Shown piece by piece: positions 53,379 through 61,074 of a DNA stretch of 64,000 bases. The position numbers and the translations under genes are program-made. Positions within the stretch are counted from its first letter, which is position 1. The number at the start of each line of letters is the position of its first letter. The notes beneath the pieces were generated by a model. That model saw only the letters and a list, made by a program, of their open reading frames with translations, was not told where the DNA came from and made no database searches. Source of the DNA: JBDIVL01 sp039794405. GTDB taxonomy: Bacteria > Planctomycetota > Brocadiia > Brocadiales > Brocadiaceae. The stretch covers positions 22,785 through 86,784 of the forward strand of contig JBDIVL010000014.1 of assembly GCA_039794405.1 (NCBI GenBank), written 5' to 3'.

Positions 53379-55136
53379 ATGAAAATGATTCTGAATGATC
53401 AACCTTTATCAAAGAGTGGTAGACCTACAATTTCTGCCTGTATGATTGCTAAAAACGAAGAAAAGTTTTTGGCCCAGTGTTTAAGAAGCATTGAAGCCGC
53501 TGTGGATGAAATTATTCTTGTGGATACAGGTTCAACGGACACCACTGTTGAGATTGCAAGGTCCTTTGGTGCTAAAGTATACCATCACCCATGGCGCGAT
53601 AACTTCAGTGAAGCACGAAACCACTCCCTGCGATATGCAACAGGAGAGTGGATTTTGTATATCGATGCTGATGAGGAACTTGTGCATGAAGATATTCCCC
53701 TTTTCCACAGGCTAATATGTACCAATTCATACAATGCGATTTATGTCGCTATATACAGCGAGATCCCCGACGGCAAATCAAAACATTATTATACAAGGAT
53801 ACTGCGCAGGGAAAAAGTGCACTTTGAGGGCCTCGTACACGAGCAACCTATCTTTGATGGTAATGCCCTTCGGTCAGAAATAAGGCTAAACCATTATGGA
53901 TATAATTTATCTGCTGATAAAATGCAGGAAAAATATGTAAAGACTGAGATTCTCTTAAAGCAAGAACTTAATGAGAAACCCGATAACATTTTTACCCTGG
54001 CGAATCTTGTTAGAACATACAGAAATAAAAAAGACAATGAAATGGTTATTGAGTGGGGGGAGAAGGGGTTGAGCATTCCTGTCTCAAAGACAGATATTCC
54101 ATCTCAAAATCAGAGGCAAAGGATATCCCTTGACCTTGCACATGCCCTGTTAAACACAAACCGACTGGACAGGGCAGAAGAGATTAGCACGGAAGCGCTG
54201 AAGACATACCCCGATTTTCTTGATAATTTATTTCAGTTGGGAAATATCCTCGTGAGAAAAAAAGATTATCATGAAGCATTGCGTTATTACAAAAGGTTTC
54301 TCTTTACAAAGGAAAAGGAACACAGCAGAAAAAGTTTTAATCAACTTATTGTTGATACGTATAATTATGAGCACAAGGCCTATAACAATATAGGTGAATG
54401 TTACAAACAATTGGGATTAATAAATAATGCTGAAGTAGCTTATAAAAAAGCCCTTGAGCTATATGATAAAGAGTCACTCTATTATACGAATCTTGCAGAA
54501 TTATATATTTCTCAAAATCGATTAGATGATGCAGAAGATATAGTTAATACCGCGATAAAGCAGGGTGTTGTAGATACCTGGATCTATTGGTTGCTAGGGA
54601 AGATATATGAAGCCCAAAGTGAGATCGATAATGCTGTTGGTGCTTTCAAACAATCAGTGCAAGAGGATAATAAAAACATACCTGCTTTTATAAGTTTAAT
54701 AAATCTTCTCATACGATCAGATCGTCTTATAGAGGCAGAAGAAATTTTGAAGATAGTACTATTTCACTTTCCTGACCATATCGGGCTTAAATGCCTGATG
54801 GAAAAGGTTGTATATAAAAGAGGTAATAGTGATAGGGTAGAAAAATTTATTTGTAATGTTCTTAAATCCAACCCTTCTGATAATAATGTATTTATGAGTC
54901 TTGCCGACCTCTGTGTTGAGATCGAAAATTTTACTATGGCTATTGAAATTTTAGAAAGATACCTCAAAATCTTTCCCAATGATGCAAAGGTTATTGCTAA
55001 TATTGCGACCTGTTATGCCAGGTTGGGAAAACTGGAATCAGCGATACTAGGGTTTCAGACTGCGCTTACCTTAGACCCTAACTGTAGTATTGCCTTAAAA
55101 AATCTTTCAGTTCTAAAGAAAAATTGTAATGCCTGA
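53379..55136 (+). CDS. GT2 glycosyltransferase with long TPR array
   Basis: The 585-residue protein has the GT2 block ISACMIAKNEEKFLAQCLRSIEAAVDEIILVDTGSTDTT with DxD in YIDADEEL, and IHEQPI-like VHEQPIFDGNALRSEIRLNHYGYNLSADKMQEK. From about residue 195 to the end it has at least eight TPR units. It is the longest of the island's TPR-glycosyltransferases and ends 194 bases before flagellin 3. Its first 180 residues are closely related to those of the 51616 gene, so they may be paralogues made by local duplication. Confidence 0.82.
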   Translation: MKMILNDQPLSKSGRPTISACMIAKNEEKFLAQCLRSIEAAVDEIILVDTGSTDTTVEIARSFGAKVYHHPWRDNFSEARNHSLRYATGEWILYIDADEELVHEDIPLFHRLICTNSYNAIYVAIYSEIPDGKSKHYYTRILRREKVHFEGLVHEQPIFDGNALRSEIRLNHYGYNLSADKMQEKYVKTEILLKQELNEKPDNIFTLANLVRTYRNKKDNEMVIEWGEKGLSIPVSKTDIPSQNQRQRISLDLAHALLNTNRLDRAEEISTEALKTYPDFLDNLFQLGNILVRKKDYHEALRYYKRFLFTKEKEHSRKSFNQLIVDTYNYEHKAYNNIGECYKQLGLINNAEVAYKKALELYDKESLYYTNLAELYISQNRLDDAEDIVNTAIKQGVVDTWIYWLLGKIYEAQSEIDNAVGAFKQSVQEDNKNIPAFISLINLLIRSDRLIEAEEILKIVLFHFPDHIGLKCLMEKVVYKRGNSDRVEKFICNVLKSNPSDNNVFMSLADLCVEIENFTMAIEILERYLKIFPNDAKVIANIATCYARLGKLESAILGFQTALTLDPNCSIALKNLSVLKKNCNA

Positions 55137-55165
55137 AAATTGTTACGATTTTTTATAAAATGTAT

Positions 55166-55192
55166 TAAACTTTTTAAGATATTTACCGATAC
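55166..55192 (+). promoter_or_regulatory. Sigma-28 type promoter for flagellin 3
   Basis: TAAACTTT (55166-55173), an 11-base spacer, ACCGATAC (55185-55192). It agrees with TAAAGTTT-N11-GCCGATAA at most positions and has the exact spacing. The start is 138 bases downstream. Confidence 0.72.
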
Positions 55193-55330
55193 TATAAGCA
55201 AGGTACCAATAAAAAGAGTTTTAGAGTTGACTAGTCCGCTTATCAAATAGCTGTAGTGATTATAAATTGGAAGTAGTGGGTTCTTTTCCGTTATGGAATA
55301 CGGGAAAACTTTTAAAACAAGGAGGTTGTT

Positions 55331-56227
55331 ATGGCAACAAGAATTAATACAAATCTGGATGCGTTAAATGCACTGAAATCGTTGAATGAGATCAGTGGCC
55401 GTTTATCAATTTCCCAATTGAGGCTGGCAACGGGAAAAAGGATTAATAGCGCTGCTGATGATGCTGCCGGTTACACGATTGCGAAAAAGTTTAACGCACG
55501 TGCAGAGGGACTTGGTCAGGCCCTGAACAACATCGGATCTGCCAAGAATTTGGTGGCAGTTGCAGAAGGGCATTTGAACAACATCGTTGACATCCTGACA
55601 CAGATGAAGACAAAGGCCACCCAGGCAGCCGATGATTCGCTTGCAACGGAAGAACGGAATGCTATCAGTAAAGAATTAACTGCATTGGCCAGCCAGATTG
55701 ATTTTGAAACAAAACAGGCAACATGGAATAGCAGGAATTTGATAGCAGGTGCAGATGTCAGTGGTGCAAGCAGTGTAGAGTTTAAATTCCAGATAGGTGC
55801 AGGGGCCAGTTCTTCAGACGATGTATTAAAATTTGACCTGCTCAATACAAGCAATGTAAGTTTTGGCGGTACGGTTGGACAGAACGGATATACTTCTGCT
55901 AGTTTAAGCGTGAGTATCACTGGCACAAGAGATGTAACATCATCAGCATCAGCCCAGGCGTTAATGTCAAACATAGATACAGCTATAGCAAATGTATCAA
56001 AGGCATTAAGTTACATAGGTTCCGTTGTGAACAGGTTGACGTATCAGGAGACAAGTCTTACGGTTGCCAGGACGAATACAGAGGCAGCAAGGAGCCGTAT
56101 TGAGGATGCCGATATGGCATATGAACAATTGAATGCGACCAAACTCCAGATATTGCAGCAGACTGCCAGTGCCATGCTTGCTCAGGCAAATGCAGGACCG
56201 CAGTCGATCCTGACTCTCTTCAGATAA
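55331..56227 (+). CDS. fliC: Flagellin 3
   Basis: The 298-residue protein differs from flagellin 2 at only four residues (Gly2 to Ala, Asn to Gly in EISxRL, Thr to Ala in ARxEGL, Ser to Thr in SxLFR). AAGGAGG precedes the ATG. It has its own sigma-28-type promoter and a terminator after it. The glycosyltransferase genes separate it from flagellins 1 and 2. Bases 55503-56196 equal the flagellin 2 block. Confidence 0.95.
   Translation: MATRINTNLDALNALKSLNEISGRLSISQLRLATGKRINSAADDAAGYTIAKKFNARAEGLGQALNNIGSAKNLVAVAEGHLNNIVDILTQMKTKATQAADDSLATEERNAISKELTALASQIDFETKQATWNSRNLIAGADVSGASSVEFKFQIGAGASSSDDVLKFDLLNTSNVSFGGTVGQNGYTSASLSVSITGTRDVTSSASAQALMSNIDTAIANVSKALSYIGSVVNRLTYQETSLTVARTNTEAARSRIEDADMAYEQLNATKLQILQQTASAMLAQANAGPQSILTLFR
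55503..56196 (+). repeat. 694-bp block identical to 47612-48305
   Basis: This is the flagellin 3 side of the identical tract. The flanks differ at once on both sides, as expected for a conversion tract and not for a recent whole-gene duplication. Confidence 0.9.
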
Positions 56228-56253
56228 TATGAAGAGATAACACGAAGGTTTAT

Positions 56254-56287
56254 GCCGGGGGTGGTGTTTGACCACCCCTGGTTTTTG
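56254..56287 (+). terminator. Intrinsic terminator after flagellin 3
   Basis: GCCGGGGGTGG pairs with CCACCCCTGG around a TGTTTGA-type loop, followed by TTTTTGC. The stem is GC-rich with one mismatch. Confidence 0.8.
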
Positions 56288-56481
56288 CTTAAGGCGATAG
56301 TTCACCGCAAAGGCGCAAAGTGCGCGGGGATATTTTTAAAGAGTACATACTGAAAATATTTGAAAAAACCTTGTATTTTTATTGGAAACTCCTCCTTTTT
56401 TGAAAATTATTTTTCGTTTTTAAGCTTTTTCTTTACGACTTTGCGGTGGGCTGAATTGCCACTGATTAGGAGGTTTACAGA

Positions 56482-58272
56482 ATGGCTTCTATTACATCCG
56501 CATACAGTTCGAGTTCGACTTTAAATTCATTGATTACTCAATTTATGGCTTTGGAAAAGAAGCCGCTGAACACGCTAAAATCTCAAAAGTCTAATCTCAG
56601 TAATAGCTTAAGTATCTATAGCGATCTAAAGACGAAAATATCAAGCCTTTTATCTGCAGCGGAAGAATTAGCCAGTACAACTACAAGTTCCATTTACAAT
56701 TCGAGAACATCCAGTTCCAGTGATAGTACAAAGGTGGATGCAACTGTTGATCCGAATGCAGCTACCGGGACGTTTTTGGTTCGTGTAAAACAACTGGCTA
56801 CGGGTGCCTCTCTACAAAGTACCGCTCAATTAATAACAAAGCCTGCAACAATAAGTAGTTCAAAAGTTGCGCCAGGCAGTGGGACAATTGATGTGACGGC
56901 GTCTTTTGCCGATGCAGGATTTGAAAGTACACCTACCGGGACAGTAACAATAGGCGCATGGACGTCTGCGGATTTGTCTACTTATGCTTCTGTTCAGGCA
57001 TTTATGAATGCAGTTAATGCCGATGCTGGTGCAAATGCAAACATATATTACAACAAAACAGAAGATAAATTCTATCTTGAAAGCAAAGATGCAACACCAT
57101 TAACTTTTTCCGAGTCGGAAGCAGGAGGTGGTGCTGGCTTTTTTACGCAGATAAAAATGAGAGATTCAAATAATCCGTATAGTTATGGTACTACGGCAGA
57201 TGCTACGGGTATTCAGACTAGCGTAGTACTATCAAAGGCCAATTTCGATACGGCAGTGTCCGGAACAGGTAGTTTTAAGATTAACGGTATAACGATAAAT
57301 TGGAATGCAAGTACTGATACGTTAGACACGGTAATTTCCAATATAAATAAATCGTCGGCCAATGTGACTGCGTATTATGACAGTTCTTTAGATAAGGTAT
57401 TTATTAAATCAAAAGGTACGGGAAGTACAGACAAAATTACCTTATCGGATGTGACTGGTGGTTTGTTGGGGGCATTGAATTTGACCGGTGCAACACAAAC
57501 AGATGGTACAGATGCACTTTTGACGATAAACAGCACAAATTCGGCTGACCAGATAACGAAAAGTTCAAATACGTTTACCATGAATGGCATCAAATACAAC
57601 CTTAAGAATACAAACGTAACGAATTATACAGATACTACATATACTACTATTACGGTTAATCAGGATACGAGTACCATTCGATCAAAGATATCAAATTTCC
57701 TTGATAAACTCAATGATGTAACAGGATATATTCAGAACAAATCTGATGTAGATATTGACACAAAGACAAGGGGTCCTCTGGCAGGTAATTCGACCTTTGT
57801 TGCCTTAAGGAGGCAGTTGATACAGAAAATTTCAGAACAAGTAAGTGATATGGATTCCGGAGATCCTGATTTTTTAAATGAAATCGGGATTACCTTTGAC
57901 AGCAATTTGAAGGCCAGTTTGTCGGATACATCAAAATTCAATAGTGCTATTACTTCTGATTCTAAAGCAGTAGAAAATCTGTTTAATTCTGAAAATGGTG
58001 TAGCAAACAAAATAATAAATCTCGTTAAACCATTTGTGAAGAATACCGTTAGCACCAGGCAGTCAATTATTGACGAAACTACAAAGGTAATAAATAACCG
58101 GATAAAAGGCATTGATACCAGTATCTCAAGAATGGAAGAGCGTTTGGAAATAAAGGAAAATCAATATCGTCTGCAACTATACAAAATGCAGGATATATTG
58201 AATGGGTTGGTGCTTCAGGGTAATCAGATTACGACTCTTACCAATTCTATAAATAGTATGCAATTATTTTGA
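56482..58272 (+). CDS. fliD: Flagellar filament cap protein FliD
   Basis: The 596-residue protein has the FliD N-terminal NSLITQFMALEKKPLNTLKSQKSNLSNSLSIYSDLKTKISSL, a central region with repeated beta folds (VLSKANFDTAVSGTGSFKINGITINWNASTDTLDTVISNIN, twice with variation), and C-terminal RIKGIDTSISRMEERLEIKENQYRLQLYKMQDILNGLVLQGNQI. It caps the growing filament. AGGAGG precedes it. It is followed by the FliT-like, fliS and flaG genes. Confidence 0.93.
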   Translation: MASITSAYSSSSTLNSLITQFMALEKKPLNTLKSQKSNLSNSLSIYSDLKTKISSLLSAAEELASTTTSSIYNSRTSSSSDSTKVDATVDPNAATGTFLVRVKQLATGASLQSTAQLITKPATISSSKVAPGSGTIDVTASFADAGFESTPTGTVTIGAWTSADLSTYASVQAFMNAVNADAGANANIYYNKTEDKFYLESKDATPLTFSESEAGGGAGFFTQIKMRDSNNPYSYGTTADATGIQTSVVLSKANFDTAVSGTGSFKINGITINWNASTDTLDTVISNINKSSANVTAYYDSSLDKVFIKSKGTGSTDKITLSDVTGGLLGALNLTGATQTDGTDALLTINSTNSADQITKSSNTFTMNGIKYNLKNTNVTNYTDTTYTTITVNQDTSTIRSKISNFLDKLNDVTGYIQNKSDVDIDTKTRGPLAGNSTFVALRRQLIQKISEQVSDMDSGDPDFLNEIGITFDSNLKASLSDTSKFNSAITSDSKAVENLFNSENGVANKIINLVKPFVKNTVSTRQSIIDETTKVINNRIKGIDTSISRMEERLEIKENQYRLQLYKMQDILNGLVLQGNQITTLTNSINSMQLF

Positions 58273-58284
58273 TATAGAATGAAA

Positions 58285-58442
58285 CGTTAAAGAATTTCAA
58301 AGAGTAGGATGGGTCAAGCAAAGCAGACTCATCAATAATTTTTTCTAATGGGTGCGCTGATACCTCATCCGTCCTACATAATTACCATGTTATAGTAGTT
58401 CAAAAGTTGCCGAAGGCCTAATTTAATGTATAGGAATTTCAA
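58285..58442. repeat. Family-A repeat with GGATGGGTC cargo in the chaperone-gene leader
   Basis: The cargo AGAGTAGGATGGGTCAAG (58298-58315) through CATAATTACCATG closely follows that at 125-260. The frame CAAAAGTTGCCGAAGGCCTA then ATTTAATGTATAGGAATTTC ends at 58442, seven bases before the ATG. Confidence 0.78.
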
Positions 58443-58448
58443 GATAAA

Positions 58449-58886
58449 ATGAACAATACAGAAAAAACATTAGAGTTCCTTGAAGAACAGCTAGGTGAAT
58501 ATAAAATGCTTGTTTGCTGTACAAATGAAATAAAAAAGATACTGCTGGAGGGTTTTGATGAGGAGCTTTTAGGGCAAAGACTTAGAGCGAGGGAGAGTTT
58601 GTTAAAGAAACTAGTTTCTTCAGAAAAAGGCTATGTACCTATTCGTAAGTTTAACGATTTTCCTGATGATTCAGAAGTGAAATTACGCGCAAATGAGATA
58701 ATCCGGGAAATTAAGACAGTTTTAGATAGAGTTGCTTCTCTTGATAATGAGGTTGTTTCTTTAATACAAAAACGTATACATGATATAACACTAGATATTG
58801 AGAAGGTTAAAGAGGGGAAATGTTTTGTGGATAATTTAAAGAAACAAACTGTTAATTCTTCCGTACTTGTTGATGTTTGCGGATAA
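58449..58886 (+). CDS. FliT/FlgN-like flagellar chaperone
   Basis: The 145-residue protein is all helical, with coiled-coil stretches (TLEFLEEQLGEYKMLVCCTNEIKKILLEG and REIKTVLDRVASLDNEVVSLIQKRI). Such small helical proteins beside fliD-fliS are usually FliT (for FliD) or FlgN (for hook-filament proteins). The sequence alone does not separate them. The location between fliD and fliS favours FliT. Confidence 0.6.
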   Translation: MNNTEKTLEFLEEQLGEYKMLVCCTNEIKKILLEGFDEELLGQRLRARESLLKKLVSSEKGYVPIRKFNDFPDDSEVKLRANEIIREIKTVLDRVASLDNEVVSLIQKRIHDITLDIEKVKEGKCFVDNLKKQTVNSSVLVDVCG

Positions 58887-58931
58887 CGTTTACTATTTAT
58901 AGCAAGTTGCTTTAAGAAGGAGCAAGAAACC

Positions 58932-59273
58932 ATGGTTAACAGCAAAATGATAGGAAAAAATTACCTGGAGCAAGAGATTATGACATTAAATCCTATACAA
59001 CTGCTTATTAAGGCTTATGATGCAGGGATTGCGGCTTGTAATAGGAAAGATGAAAGGAAGGCAGGTGTTGTTTTGGCGGAGTTGATTGATTCACTCAATT
59101 TTGATGAGGCGGAAATCGCTAATTCCTTATTCAGGTTATATGAGTACTGCGTTCGCGAGGTTAAACGGGGCAATTTTGAAGTTACCTTAAAAATTTTAAA
59201 GGAATTGAGAGAAACGTGGATTCAGGTGCAAAATTGTATCCCGAAAGAGTCCTTGCAGGCTAGCTGTGTTTGA
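58932..59273 (+). CDS. fliS: Flagellin chaperone FliS
   Basis: The 113-residue protein has the FliS pattern YLEQEIMTLNPIQLLIKAYDAGIAAC and AELIDSLNFDEAEIANSLFRLYEYCVREVKRG with the final ETWIQVQ helix. FliS binds unfolded flagellin and delivers it to FlhA. It follows the FliT-like gene and precedes flaG, as in many bacteria. Confidence 0.9.
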   Translation: MVNSKMIGKNYLEQEIMTLNPIQLLIKAYDAGIAACNRKDERKAGVVLAELIDSLNFDEAEIANSLFRLYEYCVREVKRGNFEVTLKILKELRETWIQVQNCIPKESLQASCV

Positions 59274-59344
59274 AATATATACAAATTGATTGATAATTTA
59301 TGTTATTTACTAATTATTATCTTACGCATTAATGGGTCTGACAA

Positions 59345-59746
59345 ATGGAAATAAATAAGGTTCAGAATATTGATGTGTATAATAATCAAAAATTGGTTAG
59401 TTTAAAAAATCTTTCTGGCAATAAGAATGCTGATGTACAGGAAAAAGATAGTTTAAAAAGGGTAAAGCACGAAAAGAGAGAAGACCATCCAGAAAAAAAG
59501 AAAGAAAAACAAACAAATAACAATGTTGAAGTAAAACAGAATGGCGCTATACACATTTCATATACCATAGAAAAAGATTTGAATATTGTTATTGCCAATG
59601 TAATAGATTCAAAGACAAAGGAAAAAATCCGCCAGGTGCCTCCGGAAGAAATCGTACGTAATAAGAAGCTGTTAAAAGCTTATCAGGAATCATTTAATTC
59701 CGATGGGAAGTTGTTGAATGGTATAGCAAAACAGAAAATACTATAA
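59345..59746 (+). CDS. flaG: FlaG-family protein
   Basis: The 133-residue protein has a polar, lysine-rich N-terminal half and the FlaG core IHISYTIEKDLNIVIANVIDSKTKEKIRQVPPEEIVRNKKLLKAYQE. The I-R-Q-V-P-P-E-E motif is the family signature. FlaG affects filament length in several bacteria. It ends the fliD-fliT-fliS-flaG run. Confidence 0.85.
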   Translation: MEINKVQNIDVYNNQKLVSLKNLSGNKNADVQEKDSLKRVKHEKREDHPEKKKEKQTNNNVEVKQNGAIHISYTIEKDLNIVIANVIDSKTKEKIRQVPPEEIVRNKKLLKAYQESFNSDGKLLNGIAKQKIL

Positions 59747-59939
59747 ACTCCATGTAGACCCCTTTCCTTTTGTTCCCTTCTATCACCTGGTATCACCCCT
59801 TTTCGATGTCAGTAGCGATCCTTCTCTCTCTTTTCTTGAGAAAGAATAACTTTTCCTCCGTGAGTACCAGTATCGAAATCATGATGAGATATTGTATTTC
59901 TGTTCTATTGAATTATGAGAATATCAATCAATTCTATAA

Positions 59940-60659
59940 TTATGTAACATGCACCTCTATTTGTTTGATGATATTTTGTGCAATCTGTAATGCTTTTTTT
60001 GCATCCCTCTTTGTAGGATTCCCTAAAGGCAGGAGGCCATCTTCGCCAGGATATCTACCTTTATATATACTGTCAACAAAGTCTACTTCTTCATCTTTTA
60101 ATACGAGAGTAATTCCACAATCTTTTGCAATTGCGATTAGCCTCCTGATGCTATGTATTTTTTCAAGTTCCCATCCTTTCTTTAAAAGCGCCCACTTTAT
60201 AATCTTTTCTGCCGATTGTTGGGAACTATAACACGCCCCTTTATGAAAGTTTCCTTCAAGGAGATATTTGGCTTGCCTCATGTCCTCATGCGCAGAGTCC
60301 CTCCATGTATCTAATAGATTTTTCATATAAACCAACCTTCCCTCTTTCTGTATGAGTCGTAGAAAGGGACTGCCTTTCATATAAAGATCCTTCAGTTTTT
60401 TTCTGGTTATCGTGAAGGCATCTATTGGATACTTTTGATAAAACGGATAAAGGGATTTTGTAATTTTTTTTTCTTCCCTTTTGTTCGTAATTATCAAAAG
60501 ATCGATATCATGCCCTTTTTTTTCTCTTGCGAGAGATCCGAAAAGGATAATGGCGTAGGGATTACTAACACCTTTTATCACATCCGTTATTTCGTAAACA
60601 TCTTTTAGATTCGGCATAGATAAATTTTCCCATTTTTCTAAAATATTTTGGTGCCCCAT
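59940..60659 (-). CDS. Fused MNT nucleotidyltransferase and HEPN domain protein
   Basis: The 239-residue protein has a nucleotidyltransferase core at the start: ILFGSLAREKKGHDIDLLII, with the G-S-x-A-R and D-I-D-L metal and base motifs. The C-terminal HEPN part (about 118-235) reads WRDSAHEDMRQAKYLLEGNFHKGACYSSQQSAEKIIKWALLKKGWELEKIHSIRRLI. Separate MntA-HepT pairs act as antitoxin and toxin; a fused form may self-regulate or serve another role. The usual RX4-6H ribonuclease motif is not clear. ATG 60659 is used; an ATG at 60617 is also possible. Confidence 0.78.
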   Translation of the reverse strand: MGHQNILEKWENLSMPNLKDVYEITDVIKGVSNPYAIILFGSLAREKKGHDIDLLIITNKREEKKITKSLYPFYQKYPIDAFTITRKKLKDLYMKGSPFLRLIQKEGRLVYMKNLLDTWRDSAHEDMRQAKYLLEGNFHKGACYSSQQSAEKIIKWALLKKGWELEKIHSIRRLIAIAKDCGITLVLKDEEVDFVDSIYKGRYPGEDGLLPLGNPTKRDAKKALQIAQNIIKQIEVHVT

Positions 60660-61074
60660 TGAGGTCGATCAGGTCTATCCTATAGGGTCGGCTTCTCATA
60701 GTATTAGTGTTCAGCGTTAGTATCAGTATTTGTGAAATAAATCAGTGATTTACCTATAGATACAGGATATATTCTTTCTGATGTCGACCCGTGTCGGATC
60801 TGTATCTCAAAACAATAAAACAGTTAGAAATATATTTCCTGTTTTTGGTGATCATATTTTATCTTCTGTTACAATTGAGGGTAAATATACTATAAACTAT
60901 AATCCTCAAAATAGAGTTTGTCAAATGAGAATAATGCATGTGCGAGAAGGTTTTGAGTCGTTTTTGATAGGTGTGCTATCGCTCCAGCCATGCTACAAAC
61001 CTCTCCCCGGGGTTATTCGAAGAGTTTTTCTATAAATCCAAGAGGGGTTAAGCAGATAAAATGTTGTTGTGAGC
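60660..61074. other. 415-bp AT-rich spacer with no accepted gene
   Basis: It has an 84-residue plus-strand frame (60781-61035) with no recognised motif, no signal and no clear ribosome site. I treat it as chance. No repeat copy is seen. Confidence 0.4.

Noticed and set aside
60781..61035. 84-residue plus-strand frame before the large glycosyltransferase
   Set aside because: No motif, no signal sequence and no convincing start context; likely chance.
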